Shown here one piece after another: positions 1 through 8,286 of a DNA stretch of 64,000 bases (its first letter is position 1; each line of letters opens with the position of its first letter). The stretch comes from VRUE01 sp963720805 (GTDB taxonomy: Bacteria > Actinomycetota > Thermoleophilia > Solirubrobacterales > 70-9). The notes under the pieces are model-generated. The model had not been told where the DNA came from. It did no database searches and saw only the letters and a program-made list of their open reading frames with translations. The stretch spans positions 1-64,000 of the forward strand of contig CAVRGT010000012.1 of assembly GCA_963720805.1 (NCBI GenBank), written 5' to 3'. The position numbers and the translations under genes were made by a program.

Positions 1-389
1 TCTGGCTGGCGTTCGTGGTCTCGACTCCGGCCGCGGTCGCGTGGTCGGCCACCGCCGTGCTGGCCGGCCTGATGGCCCTGCTGTTCCTGACCTACGGAGC
101 ACCACGCGTCGTGGTCGAGGACGGGTGGCTGCGGGCCGGACGGGCCCGGATCCCCGGGGAGTACCTCGGGGGCGCCGAGGCCCTCGACCCGGCCGAGACC
201 AGGCGGGTCGCCGGACCGGGTGCGGACGCGCGCGCCTACCTCCTCCTGCGGCCCTACCTGAAGCGAGCGGTCCGGGTGACCCTGCACGACGACCGCGACC
301 CCACGCCGTACTGGCTGGTGAGCACGCGCGACCCCGAGCACCTGGCCACCGCCATCCGGGTGATCTCGGGTCATCAGCCCTCGCGATAG
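1..389 (+). CDS. DUF3093 membrane-anchored protein, 5' end cut by window
   Basis: The reading frame is open to the left edge (codons start at base 3), so the N-terminus is missing. The visible part starts inside a hydrophobic segment (about residues 1-30 of the fragment). It continues with the DUF3093 pattern: APRVVVEDGWLRAGRARIP, a mid-domain DARAYLLLRPY, and a C-terminal PTPYWLVSTRDPE. The family is usually about 150 residues with two N-terminal membrane helices, so roughly one helix lies outside the window. The function of DUF3093 is unknown; it is common in actinomycetes. The gene is followed after 9 bases by the DUF4235 gene on the same strand. Confidence 0.85.
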   Translation, partial: WLAFVVSTPAAVAWSATAVLAGLMALLFLTYGAPRVVVEDGWLRAGRARIPGEYLGGAEALDPAETRRVAGPGADARAYLLLRPYLKRAVRVTLHDDRDPTPYWLVSTRDPEHLATAIRVISGHQPSR

Positions 390-392
390 CCT
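387..392 (+). promoter_or_regulatory. -10-like hexamer TAGCCT six bases before the DUF4235 start
   Basis: TAGCCT lies exactly 6 nt upstream of the ATG at 399, with no ribosome binding site between. This spacing suggests a leaderless transcript starting at or next to the ATG, which is common in actinobacteria. The same layout recurs at several other starts in the window. Confidence 0.45.
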
Positions 393-398
393 GCGGCC

Positions 399-689
399 AT
401 GGCTGACTCTCCCGGCGGAAGCAAGATCTGGACCGCCTTCTCCCTCGCGTCCGCGCTGCTCGCGGCCGCGGTCGCCAAGAAGGCCCTCGACACCGGCTGG
501 AAGGCCGCCACCGGCAAGCACCCCCCGGAGAACCCCGCCGACCCCGACGTCCGCACCGGTGAGGCGGTGGCGTGGGCGGTGGCCAGCGGCACCTTCGTCG
601 CCCTGGCCCGGATGCCCGCCCAGCGCCGCGCCGCTGACTACTACCGCCGCTCCGCCGGCCGCCTCCCGCCGCAGCTCGCCAAGGACTGA
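399..689 (+). CDS. DUF4235 family membrane protein
   Basis: A 96-residue protein matching DUF4235 in length and pattern. One N-terminal hydrophobic helix (about residues 12-26, SLASALLAAAVAKKAL) is followed by a GWKAATGK-like basic turn, a short Pro-rich acidic linker, and a second helix (about 55-70) ending in a basic RRAADYYRRSAGRLP tail. The function is unknown; it is probably a small cytoplasmic-membrane protein. The ATG is chosen because it sits 6 nt behind a -10-like hexamer. A hairpin follows the stop and separates it from the convergent DUF4193 gene. Confidence 0.85.
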   Translation: MADSPGGSKIWTAFSLASALLAAAVAKKALDTGWKAATGKHPPENPADPDVRTGEAVAWAVASGTFVALARMPAQRRAADYYRRSAGRLPPQLAKD

Positions 690-696
690 CTGGACG

Positions 697-726
697 AAGC
701 CCGCCCGGAGTGATCCGGACGGGCTT
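697..726. terminator. Bidirectional hairpin terminator
   Basis: A strong inverted repeat with arms AAGCCCG-CCGGA and TCCGG-CGGGCTT, a 4-nt loop and one unpaired base on each side. It lies between the stop of the DUF4235 gene and the stop of the oppositely oriented DUF4193 gene, the expected place for a shared terminator. There is no long T run, as is usual in high-GC actinobacteria. Confidence 0.6.
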
Positions 727-778
727 CTGGGACTGTTCAGCCGGGACAGACCCGGTCAGGGTGTCGGTGGAGTGTTGC

Positions 779-1072
779 TCAGGCGGCGCAGTCGCGGCAG
801 ATCAGCCGCTTCTCGTCGGCGAGCTGGCTGCGGTGGTGGACCAGGAAGCAGCTCATGCACGTGAACTCGTCCTCCTGGCGCGGCATCACCTCGACCGCCA
901 GCTCCTCGTGCGACAGGTCGGCGCCGGGCAGCTCGAAGGACTCGGCGGCTTCCGCCTCGTCCTCGTCGACCTTCCCGGAGTTCTTGTCGTGCCGACGCGC
1001 CTTGAGCTCTTCGATGCTCTCTTCGGACTGGTCTTCCTCGTTCTTGCGAGGGGCGTCGTAGTCGGTGGCCAT
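779..1072 (-). CDS. DUF4193 zinc-ribbon-like protein
   Basis: A 97-residue acidic protein starting MATDYDAPRKNEEDQ, the standard N-terminus of DUF4193. The C-terminus has CMSC and, about 20 residues later, CRDC, a two-knuckle arrangement that could bind zinc. The middle is rich in Glu and Asp. It is a small, presumably cytoplasmic protein conserved in actinomycetes with no assigned reaction. A good Shine-Dalgarno sequence (GGAGAG) lies about 11 nt before the ATG. Some 168 bases without a gene separate it from the inositol monophosphatase gene further along. Confidence 0.88.
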   Translation of the reverse strand: MATDYDAPRKNEEDQSEESIEELKARRHDKNSGKVDEDEAEAAESFELPGADLSHEELAVEVMPRQEDEFTCMSCFLVHHRSQLADEKRLICRDCAA

Positions 1073-1240
1073 GCGTTTTCTTCTCTCCCCATCCTGCGCC
1101 GGTGACCCGGCGCCCTCGTCGGCGCGCCGATTGTGCCCGATGACCGGGCAGACCGCATCTTCGGGCCGCGCCGTGTCTCATGAACAGACGGTGACGTCGG
1201 GCTATTCCCCGTGCGGGAGGTGTTCAACCCCTCTGGGGCA

Positions 1241-2083
1241 TCAGGAGCTGTCGGTGGTCGCGTCCGGGCCCTCGCCCCGGACGAAACCGGTGTCTGCCAC
1301 GACCTCGCGGAACTCCGCGAAACCGTCGGCCGGAGCACAGATCAGCAGGCGCTTGTCGCCCGGCGACCGGGTCACCTCCAGCACTCCCCCGGCCTCGGTG
1401 CAGATGAGCCCGGCGGCCGCGTGGTCCCAGATGTGGGCCCCCTCCTCGACGTAGGCGTCGAGGAGGCCGCCCGCGACCGCGCAGATGTCGAGCGCGCAGG
1501 AGCCCAGCCGCCGGATGTCTCGGATCCGAGGCAGCAGTCTCGAGACGTAGGTCGCCTCACGGGTGCGCGCCTCCTGCTCGTAGCTGAAGCCGGTGCCGAC
1601 CAGCCGCTGCCCGAGCGGTACGACGGGCCGGGGGCGTAGCGACTGCCCGTTGCAGGTCGCGCCACCCCCCAGCGTCGCGGCGTACTCCAGGCCGAGGGCC
1701 GGCGCCAGCACCACGCCGGCCACCACCTCGCCGTCGACCTCGGCGGCGATGCTGACCGCGAAGTGCGGCAGCCCGTAGAGGTAGTTCACCGTGCCGTCGA
1801 TCGGGTCGACGATCCAGACGACGCCGCTGGTGCCGCGCAGGTCGTCGCCCTCCTCGCCCACCAGCCCGTCGTCGGGCCGCGCAGCGAGGAGGCGGTCCAG
1901 GACCAGCCACTCGGAGGCGCGGTCGGCGGCGGTGACGATGTCGATGTCGCTCGACTTGGTGCCGGCGACCTCCACCCCGTCGCGCCGCAGCCGCACGATC
2001 AGCTCGCCGGCCTCACGCGCCGTCGCCAGGGCCAGGCCGAGCAGCGCCGCCGGATCGACCTCCGACCGCGGCCCAGCGGTCAC
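1241..2083 (-). CDS. Inositol monophosphatase family protein
   Basis: A 280-residue Mg2+-dependent phosphatase of the IMPase/FIG superfamily, which removes phosphate from inositol-1-phosphate or a related sugar phosphate. Visible motifs are DIVTAADRASE (residues 47-57), the metal-binding GEE (76-78), WIVDPIDGT (90-98, the signature loop) and IWDHAAAG near residue 220. The GTG start at 2083 is chosen because it overlaps the TGA of ferrochelatase (GTGA) and gives the usual length. A longer in-frame extension would lie inside the ferrochelatase gene. The overlap implies translational coupling to ferrochelatase. The exact substrate cannot be told from sequence. Confidence 0.9.
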   Translation of the reverse strand: MTAGPRSEVDPAALLGLALATAREAGELIVRLRRDGVEVAGTKSSDIDIVTAADRASEWLVLDRLLAARPDDGLVGEEGDDLRGTSGVVWIVDPIDGTVNYLYGLPHFAVSIAAEVDGEVVAGVVLAPALGLEYAATLGGGATCNGQSLRPRPVVPLGQRLVGTGFSYEQEARTREATYVSRLLPRIRDIRRLGSCALDICAVAGGLLDAYVEEGAHIWDHAAAGLICTEAGGVLEVTRSPGDKRLLICAPADGFAEFREVVADTGFVRGEGPDATTDSS

Positions 2084-3153
2084 TCCAGACCACCGAGAGC
2101 GGCCCGGGGACCGCGTGCGTTGGGGCAGCAGCCGGCCGCGCAGACGTCCCAGCACGCCGGCTCGCCGGCGACGGCGACGCGGTCGACCGGCTCGCCGCGC
2201 TCGACGGCCGCCCGCTCGACCAGCAGGTCACGGACCATCGCCACGAACCGCGGGTCGGTGCCCGAGGTCGGCACCCGTACCGCCTCCAGCCCGAGCCGCT
2301 CGGCGGTCGTCAGCGCCTCGGTGTCGAGGTCGTAGACGACCTCCATGTGGTCGGAGACGAAGCCGATCGGCACGAGCACCACCGGGCCTGCCCCTTCGCC
2401 CGCGAGCTTCTCCAGGTGGTCGTTGACGTCGGGCTCGAGCCACGGCACCTGCGGCGGCCCGGACCGCGAGCAGAAGACGAGGTCGTTCTCGTGCGCCCGG
2501 CCGGTGACCTCGGCGACCCGGTGGACGACGTACGCCGCGGCGGCGCGGTGCTGGGCCACATAGGCGCCGCCCTGCGGCCCGCTGCCGTCGTTCATGGTGT
2601 CGGGGATCGAGTGGGTCACGAACAGGAGGTGGGCGTCCTCGCGCTCCCGCACGGCGTCCACCACCGCGTCGACGATCGGGTCGAGGAAGCCGGGGTGGTT
2701 CCAGTAGGACCGCAGCCGGTCGAGCACGGGTGGGTCGGCGACGGCCGCGGCGGCGTCGGCGAGGTTCTCGCGGTACTGCCGGCACGAGGAGTACGACGAG
2801 TAGGCGCTGGTCGTGAAGCACGCCGAACGGGTGATCCCGTCCGCCTTCATCTGCGCGACGACGTCGGTCAGGTAGGGGTCCCAGTTGCGGTTGCCCCAGT
2901 AGACCGGCAGGTCTACTTCGTGGGCCGCGAGGTCGGCGCGGATGGCCTCGAGCAGGGTCTGGTTGAGCTCGTTGATCGGCGACTTCCCGCCGAACAGGAA
3001 GTAGTGCTCGCCCACCTCCTCGAGCCGCTCGCGCGGGATGCCACGGCCGCGGGTGACGTTCTCCAGGAACGGCACCACGTCCTCCGGTTTGTCGGGTCCC
3101 CCGAAGGAGACCAGCAGGAGCGCGTCATAGGGCGTGACGTCGGTGGGGCTCAC
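2080..3153 (-). CDS. hemH: Ferrochelatase (coproporphyrin ferrochelatase type)
   Basis: A 357-residue enzyme that inserts Fe2+ into a porphyrin. Actinobacteria use the coproporphyrin III route, so the likely product is iron-coproporphyrin. Visible features are YDALLLVSFGGPDKPEDV at the N-terminus, FVTHSIP with the catalytic His near residue 181, and GFVSDHMEVVYDLD with the conserved acidic residue. Cys124 (SSCRQYR) and a C-terminal cluster CWDVCAAGCC recall the [2Fe-2S] ligands known in mycobacterial ferrochelatase; exact ligands are inferred. The GTG start is the first in-frame start that keeps the conserved N-terminus. It sits 30 bp from the divergent MFS gene and overlaps the inositol monophosphatase start. 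Confidence 0.93.
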   Translation of the reverse strand: MSPTDVTPYDALLLVSFGGPDKPEDVVPFLENVTRGRGIPRERLEEVGEHYFLFGGKSPINELNQTLLEAIRADLAAHEVDLPVYWGNRNWDPYLTDVVAQMKADGITRSACFTTSAYSSYSSCRQYRENLADAAAAVADPPVLDRLRSYWNHPGFLDPIVDAVVDAVREREDAHLLFVTHSIPDTMNDGSGPQGGAYVAQHRAAAAYVVHRVAEVTGRAHENDLVFCSRSGPPQVPWLEPDVNDHLEKLAGEGAGPVVLVPIGFVSDHMEVVYDLDTEALTTAERLGLEAVRVPTSGTDPRFVAMVRDLLVERAAVERGEPVDRVAVAGEPACWDVCAAGCCPNARGPRAALGGLE

Positions 3154-3183
3154 CGGCCCATCGTGCCCTACGCTCGCTGGGCG

Positions 3184-4407
3184 ATGTTCACCCGCTACCG
3201 GACCGTGCTCAGCCACCCCGGCGCACTCCGGTTCAGCATCACGGCGTTCGTGGCGCGGCTGCCGATCTCGATCGAGACCCTCGGCATCGTGCTCCTGGTC
3301 ACCGGGATGGGCGGCTCCTACGCCCTCGCCGGCGGCCTGTCCGCGACGTACACCATCGCCAACGGACTGTTCGCGTTCTGGCAGGGCCGCGTCCTCGACC
3401 ACCTCGGCCAGTCGCGGGTGCTGCCGGTGGTCGCGGTGCTCTTCGCGATCGGGATCGGCGGCCTGATCTCGACCGTGGTGTCGGGCGGCCCCGCCCTCGT
3501 TGCCTACGGGTGCGCGGCCTTGGCCGGCGCGTCTTACCCCCCGATCGGCTCGGCGGTCCGAGCCCGTTGGTCCCACGTGCTCGCCGGACGACCGGTCGAG
3601 GTGCAGACCGCCTACGCCCTGGAATCGGTGATCGACGAGGCCATCTTCATCATCGGGCCGACCCTCGCCACCGTGCTCGCGACACAGTGGCACCCCTGGT
3701 CGGCGCTCGGGCTGGGCCTGGTCACCGGACTGTTCGGCTCGCTGGCCCTGGCGATGCAGCGCAGCACCGAGCCGACGCCGCAACGCTCCTCGCCCGACTC
3801 CGGCCCGCGGCCGCCGATGCCCTGGGTGCCGGTGGTCGCCCTCGCCACGGTCTCGTTCGCGCTCGGGTCGATGTTCGCGGCGGCCGAGGTGAGCACGGTG
3901 GCCTTCTCCGCCGAGCAGGGCGCCAAGCCGTACGCCGGGGTGCTGCTGGCCGCGTGGGCACTGGGCAGCATGCTGGCGGGCCTGATCACCGGCACGTTCC
4001 GGTGGACCTGGTCGTCGGCCGAGCGGGTCCGCATCGGAGCCGTCGTGCTGGCCCTGGTGATGGTCCCGATGTCCTTCATCGGGTCGATGGTGGGTATGGG
4101 GATCGCGCTGTTCGTGGCCGGCTTCGCGATCGCGCCGACGTTGATCGCGACGATGACGGCGGTCGAGCAGACCGTCCCGGGGCCACGGCTCACCGAGGGG
4201 ATCGCGATCATCCACACCGGCCTGGCCGCCGGGCTCGCGCCAGGGGCGGCCCTGGCCGGCCTGATGATCGACGCGTACGGCGCCTCGGCGTCCTACCTCG
4301 TCGCGCTGGGCGGCGGGGTCGTCGCCGCGGTCGTCGGGTTGTGGGTACCTCGCCTGGTCCCCACCCGCGGCCGAGCCGCCGTACCCGACCGATCTCCTGC
4401 GTCCTAG
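3184..4407 (+). CDS. MFS transporter
   Basis: A 407-residue integral membrane protein with about 12 hydrophobic segments in two halves, separated near residue 200 by a hydrophilic loop (RSTEPTPQRSSPDSG). This is the major facilitator architecture. It resembles the actinobacterial exporters often found beside metabolic genes; substrate unknown. The ATG at 3184 begins MFTRYRTVLSHPG, with a possible -10 (TACGCT, 3169-3174) nine bases upstream, so the transcript may be nearly leaderless. It is divergent from ferrochelatase, and its stop lies 9 bp before the oxidase start. Co-expression with the oxidase is possible but not shown, since that gene has its own -10-like element. Confidence 0.85.
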   Translation: MFTRYRTVLSHPGALRFSITAFVARLPISIETLGIVLLVTGMGGSYALAGGLSATYTIANGLFAFWQGRVLDHLGQSRVLPVVAVLFAIGIGGLISTVVSGGPALVAYGCAALAGASYPPIGSAVRARWSHVLAGRPVEVQTAYALESVIDEAIFIIGPTLATVLATQWHPWSALGLGLVTGLFGSLALAMQRSTEPTPQRSSPDSGPRPPMPWVPVVALATVSFALGSMFAAAEVSTVAFSAEQGAKPYAGVLLAAWALGSMLAGLITGTFRWTWSSAERVRIGAVVLALVMVPMSFIGSMVGMGIALFVAGFAIAPTLIATMTAVEQTVPGPRLTEGIAIIHTGLAAGLAPGAALAGLMIDAYGASASYLVALGGGVVAAVVGLWVPRLVPTRGRAAVPDRSPAS

Positions 4408-4410
4408 GCT
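4405..4410 (+). promoter_or_regulatory. -10-like hexamer TAGGCT before the aldonolactone oxidase
   Basis: TAGGCT ends 6 nt before the GTG at 4417 and overlaps the stop codon of the MFS gene. It has the same spacing as upstream of the DUF4235 gene and suggests a leaderless transcript. Confidence 0.45.
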
Positions 4411-4416
4411 GCGCGC

Positions 4417-5727
4417 GTGCAGTGGCAGAACTGGTCGGGCCTGGAGTCCGCCGAGCCCCGGACCGTGATCACGCCTTCGTCGGTCGACGAGGTCGTCGCG
4501 GCCGTCACCGGTGCCCGTCGCGTCGGCGGCACCGTGAAGATGGTCGGCAGCGGCCACAGCTTCACCGCCATCTCCGCGCCCGAGGACGCGATGCTCCGCC
4601 CCCAGGGCCTGGCCGGGCTGCTGGCCGTCGACCGCGACGCGATGACCGTGACCGCCGGGGCCGGCACCCAGCTCAAGGTCCTCAACGCCGAGCTCGAACG
4701 GTTCGGCCTGTCGCTGCACAACATGGGTGACATCGCCGAGCAGACACTGGCCGGAGCCACCTCGACCGGCACGCACGGCACCGGCGGCGTGACGGCGGGG
4801 CTGTCCGCCCAGATCACCGCGCTCCAGCTGGTCACCGGCACCGGCGAGGTCGTGGACGCCTCCCCCGAGCAGAACGCCGACGTCTTCGAGTGCGGGCGGG
4901 TCGGCCTGGGCGCCCTGGGGATCCTGACCCGGCTGACCTTCGCCGTCGAGCCGCTGTTCCTGCTCGAGGCCGACGAGCAGCCGATGTCGTGGGACCAGGC
5001 GCTGGGCTCCTTCGACGAGATGGTGGCCGGCAGCCACCACGCCGACATGTACTGGTTCCCCCACACCGACCGGCTCCTGGTCAAGCGCAACACCAGGCTC
5101 GACGCCGACGTCTCCGAGGCCGACCCGCTCTCGAGGTTCCGCGGCTGGCTTGACGACGACTTCCTTTCCAACACGGTCTTCGGAGCGCTCACCGCGGCCG
5201 GCAACCGGGTGCCCCGCATCGTCCCCCGGCTCAACCAGGTGGCCGCCCGGGCCCTCTCCGCCCGCACCTACAGCGACGTCGCCCACCGGGTCTTCACCTC
5301 GCCTCGACGCGTGGTCTTCCGGGAGATGGAGTACGCCGTCCCGCGCGAGGCCGGGCTCGACGCCCTCCGGGAGGTACGCCGGGTCGTCGACGGCTCGGAC
5401 TGGCAGATCAGCTTCCCGGTGGAGATCCGGGTCGCCCCGGCCGACGACATCCCGCTGTCGACCGCCTACGGCCGCGACTCGTTCTACCTCGCGTTCCACA
5501 CCCACCAGCACTCCGACTGGGCGACGCACGCGGCGTACATGGAAGCCATGGAGACCGTGATGCGCGCCCACGACGGGCGACCCCACTGGGGCAAGCTGCA
5601 CACCCGGACCGCTGCCGACCTGGCGCCGGCCTACCCGCGGTTCGGCGACTTCGTGGCTCTGCGCGACCGGCTCGACCCCGACCGGGTGTTCGCCAACGAC
5701 TACCTGCGGCGGGTCCTGGGCGACTGA
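4417..5727 (+). CDS. FAD-linked aldonolactone oxidase (D-arabinono-1,4-lactone oxidase family)
   Basis: A 436-residue oxidase of the vanillyl-alcohol-oxidase flavoprotein fold. The N-terminal FAD-binding domain has VGSGHSFTAI near residue 48; the His is the usual site of covalent FAD attachment. GATSTGTHGTGG (about residues 113-124) forms the second FAD loop. The C-terminal ALO domain ends HWGKLHTR...FGDFVALRDRLDPDRVFANDYL, a strongly conserved ending. The expected reaction is oxidation of an aldono-1,4-lactone (arabinono- or gulono-) to an ascorbate-like product; whether O2 is the acceptor cannot be told. The GTG start is fixed by the upstream TAGGCT. Confidence 0.9.
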   Translation: MQWQNWSGLESAEPRTVITPSSVDEVVAAVTGARRVGGTVKMVGSGHSFTAISAPEDAMLRPQGLAGLLAVDRDAMTVTAGAGTQLKVLNAELERFGLSLHNMGDIAEQTLAGATSTGTHGTGGVTAGLSAQITALQLVTGTGEVVDASPEQNADVFECGRVGLGALGILTRLTFAVEPLFLLEADEQPMSWDQALGSFDEMVAGSHHADMYWFPHTDRLLVKRNTRLDADVSEADPLSRFRGWLDDDFLSNTVFGALTAAGNRVPRIVPRLNQVAARALSARTYSDVAHRVFTSPRRVVFREMEYAVPREAGLDALREVRRVVDGSDWQISFPVEIRVAPADDIPLSTAYGRDSFYLAFHTHQHSDWATHAAYMEAMETVMRAHDGRPHWGKLHTRTAADLAPAYPRFGDFVALRDRLDPDRVFANDYLRRVLGD

Positions 5728-5851
5728 TCGACCCGTGATCGGCCCCCTCGTGGCGCGCCGTCGCGGGAGCGCAGCGCGGAGCGTGCGCTGGCGTAGGCTC
5801 GGCGCACGGGAGCAGGTACGGGCGGGAGCGAGGCAGGAGTAGGTCGTAGCC

Positions 5852-6938
5852 ATGGTGCACCTCAGGCTCACCGGGGTGAGCGAGGACGGCCGATCACTGC
5901 TGCTCGTGAGCGACGCCGGGGTGGAGTTCACCGTCGACGTCGACGATCGGCTCCGGGAAGCCGCGTCCGGCCAGCGACCGGCATCCGGCGACAACCAGGC
6001 AGGGACCGGCCAGTTGGAGACACAGATGGAATCGTCGCTTCGCCCGCGGGACATCCAGGCACGGATCCGGGCCGGGGAGACGGCCGAGTCCGTCGCCCAG
6101 GTGGCCGGCACCTCGATCGACAAGGTGATGCCCTACGCCGCTCCGGTGCTGGCCGAGCGTGCCCACGTCGCGCAGCGTGCCCAGCGCGCCTCGATCCGCC
6201 GGCGGCCGGTCGAGGGTGGCGCGACCGCTGCGTCACGCACGCTCGGCGACGCCGTGAGCAGCCACCTCCGCTCCCACAACGTCGACCCCGAGACGGTCTC
6301 CTGGGACGCCTGGCGTCGTGAGGACGGCCGCTGGACCCTGACCGGCTCCTTCACCACGACCGGCCGGGTCGGCGCGGCCCACTTCTCCTTCGACGCTCCC
6401 GGCAACTACGTCGTGGCCGACGACGACGACGCCCACTGGCTGCTCGGCGAGATCCCCGACGAGCCCGAGGCTCCTGCCGCGGTGAGCCGCGACGACCTGT
6501 CCGACGCCCGCCGGCGCCACCTGTCCGCCGTACCTCCCGACGAGCTGCCACTTCCCCCCACGCAATCGCTTCGCGATTCCGCGGGGACCCCGGAACTACT
6601 GGGCGAGGACGCCATCGAGCTGGTCAGCGAGAGCCCCGACGCCGAGGTCGCCCACGACCGGGCCGAGGAGAGCGCCGCCCTCGGCGCCGAGCTGCCGGCC
6701 GAGGCCTACCTCGACGAGGAGCTGCCCGCTCCGGGGGCCGAGTCCGACGCGGTCGAGGAGACCGACGACGACTCGGGCGACCGCTCGGGGGACGGCTCGA
6801 GGTGACGGGGCCGCCGACGACTCGCGCCGGCACGAGCCCCCTGCCCGCAAGCCGGTCAAGAAGACCCGCGGCCGTGCCTCGGTCCCGAGCTGGGACGAGA
6901 TCATGTTCGGCGGCCCTGGCGACGGCAGTGGCGCCTGA
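5852..6938 (+). CDS. sepH: Cell division protein SepH (DUF3071), frameshifted near its C-terminus
   Basis: SepH binds FtsZ and promotes Z-ring assembly in actinomycetes. The N-terminal DUF3071 region is intact: MVHLRLTGVSEDGRSLLL, then SLRPRDIQARIRAGETAESVAQVAGTS, a helix-turn-helix-like segment at about residues 62-90. An acidic, disordered linker follows. The initial frame stops at 6805, but the conserved C-terminal motif RASVPSWDEIMFGG is encoded just downstream in the +1 frame and ends at 6938. Removing one G from the five-G run at 6787-6791 gives a continuous 361-residue protein. This is a sequencing error or a real lesion. An unusual hairpin lies inside the linker (6556-6586). Confidence 0.85.
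6556..6586. repeat. Palindromic insert within the sepH linker
   Basis: A 31-nt imperfect palindrome with arms CCCC-CG-AATCGC and GCGATT-CG-GGGG around a 3-nt loop (TTC). It is in frame and encodes about PPTQSLRDSAGTP in an otherwise acidic linker. The composition and hairpin look like an intragenic REP-type repeat rather than family sequence. Confidence 0.4.
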
Positions 6939-6956
6939 CCCGGGCCGCCGCTCTTC

Positions 6957-8147
6957 TCAGGGCTCCATCACCCGCGACCAGGTGAACGGCCCGAAGCCGG
7001 TGTCCGTGGTCGGGGCGTGACCCCCGGGCGTGACGGTCAGCTTCAGGTACTCCAGCGGGACGGTGCTGCCGTGCACGGTCACCCGGTGGAAGTTCGCCAC
7101 GTCGTACGACGGGTGGCTCAGCCAGGCGTCGGAGGAGCAGACCCCGGCGTCGCCGGTGCACGGCGCCCCGGACCTCAGCGGGTTGTCCGAGCGGTAGGTG
7201 TGTGAGTCACCGTTGAACAGCAGCACCGGCTTGCCGAGGTCGGCGGTCTGCTGGGCGAGGCTCGCCACGATCGGCTCGTACTGCGTCAGGTGGGTCGGGG
7301 GCTTCCCGTCGAGGTCCCACATGTCGGCCTGCTCGACGACGACGACGCCCTGGGCGTCCTCCGCGCCGGCGATGTCGAAGGCGCGGGCCAGCCAGCGCAG
7401 GTCGGCACCGGTGCGCTGCTGCACCTCCTGCTGCTGGGCCGCCGACATCGACGGCGCGCCGTACCAGGGGTCGGTGTCGTTGTCGGACCCACCGGGGATG
7501 TTCAGGGTGACGAACACGAAGCCCTTCTGCTTCCAGATCACGTTCTCGACGTACTGCGCGTCCCCGGGATGGGCCGGGTCGTACGCCGTCGCCTGCGACA
7601 GCGTGTGCAGGGTGCCGCTGCCCAGGGTCGCGCCGGGCTGGGGGAAGAACAGGGACCGGACCAGGTCGAGGTTGGCGATCGGGTCGCCCCCGGCGTAGCC
7701 GACGAGGTTGCCCTGGCCGTCCGTGACGTAGTCGACCTGCCCGGTGACCGGGTTGTAGGCGCCGCCGCCCTCCGCTTTCTTGTGGCAGTCGGTCCACTCG
7801 TTGTCGCCCGGGGTGTAGACCATCGGGTCGGCGAAGCCGGACCACAGCCCAGCGATCTGCCGGTCATAAGCCTGGGTGCAGTACTGCTTGCCCGAGTGGA
7901 TGTCACCGACGTGGACCACCGTGCTCACGTCCGGGTCGGCGTTGACCGCGTCGATGAACGCCGGGGTCGCGTCGGTCTCGGACGTGTCGGTCGGGGTCTT
8001 GCCGTACGGCGCGTCGCCGTACACCGCGTAGGTGAAGGAGCGGTTGCCGTTGCCCGGTCTCGCGTTGCCGGGCGAGGCGGCCGCCACCGCCACTGCCGTG
8101 CAGAGTGCCGCACCGGCGGCCGCCGCCATCAGAGTCCTGCGTCGCAT
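6957..8147 (-). CDS. Secreted metallophosphoesterase
   Basis: A 396-residue exported protein of the calcineurin-like phosphoesterase fold. The N-terminus MRRRTLMAAAAGAALCTAVAVAAAS is a signal peptide. Metal-binding motifs in order are YGDAPYG, VVHVGDIHSG, GDNEWTDC and LLFNGDSHTYRSDNP; they match the D-x, GD-x-x, GDNE and GDSH blocks of the superfamily. The substrate is unknown. The ATG at 8147 is supported by the GAGGAGAC ribosome binding site. Longer upstream codons in the same frame overlap the divergent reductase promoter and are not used. It converges on sepH, with an 18-bp gap if the restored sepH end is used. Confidence 0.85.
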   Translation of the reverse strand: MRRRTLMAAAAGAALCTAVAVAAASPGNARPGNGNRSFTYAVYGDAPYGKTPTDTSETDATPAFIDAVNADPDVSTVVHVGDIHSGKQYCTQAYDRQIAGLWSGFADPMVYTPGDNEWTDCHKKAEGGGAYNPVTGQVDYVTDGQGNLVGYAGGDPIANLDLVRSLFFPQPGATLGSGTLHTLSQATAYDPAHPGDAQYVENVIWKQKGFVFVTLNIPGGSDNDTDPWYGAPSMSAAQQQEVQQRTGADLRWLARAFDIAGAEDAQGVVVVEQADMWDLDGKPPTHLTQYEPIVASLAQQTADLGKPVLLFNGDSHTYRSDNPLRSGAPCTGDAGVCSSDAWLSHPSYDVANFHRVTVHGSTVPLEYLKLTVTPGGHAPTTDTGFGPFTWSRVMEP

Positions 8148-8273
8148 GCTGTCTCCTCGCTCGTCCCGGCGCGCTGCCGGGATCTCGCTCCGGACTCTGG
8201 CGAGCCCAGGCACTCCGGGGTCGACGTCGGCGTGAACGCCGGACGAACACTGCTTGGCCTCCGGTCGCGCGAG

Positions 8274-8279
8274 TAGGGT
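8274..8279 (+). promoter_or_regulatory. -10-like hexamer TAGGGT before the acyl-CoA reductase
   Basis: TAGGGT is followed by 7 nt and the ATG at 8287, without a Shine-Dalgarno sequence. A leaderless start is likely. Confidence 0.4.
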
Positions 8280-8286
8280 CACGGCC

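Noticed and set aside
2080..6123. A 1347-codon minus-strand frame covering ferrochelatase and far upstream
   Set aside because: Only the ferrochelatase part is family-like. The rest runs antisense to the MFS and oxidase genes and has the skewed composition of a GC-rich shadow frame.
7290..8276. Long plus-strand frames opposite the phosphoesterase
   Set aside because: They are antisense shadows: Val/Gly/Arg-rich, no domain, while the minus strand has signal peptide and metal motifs.
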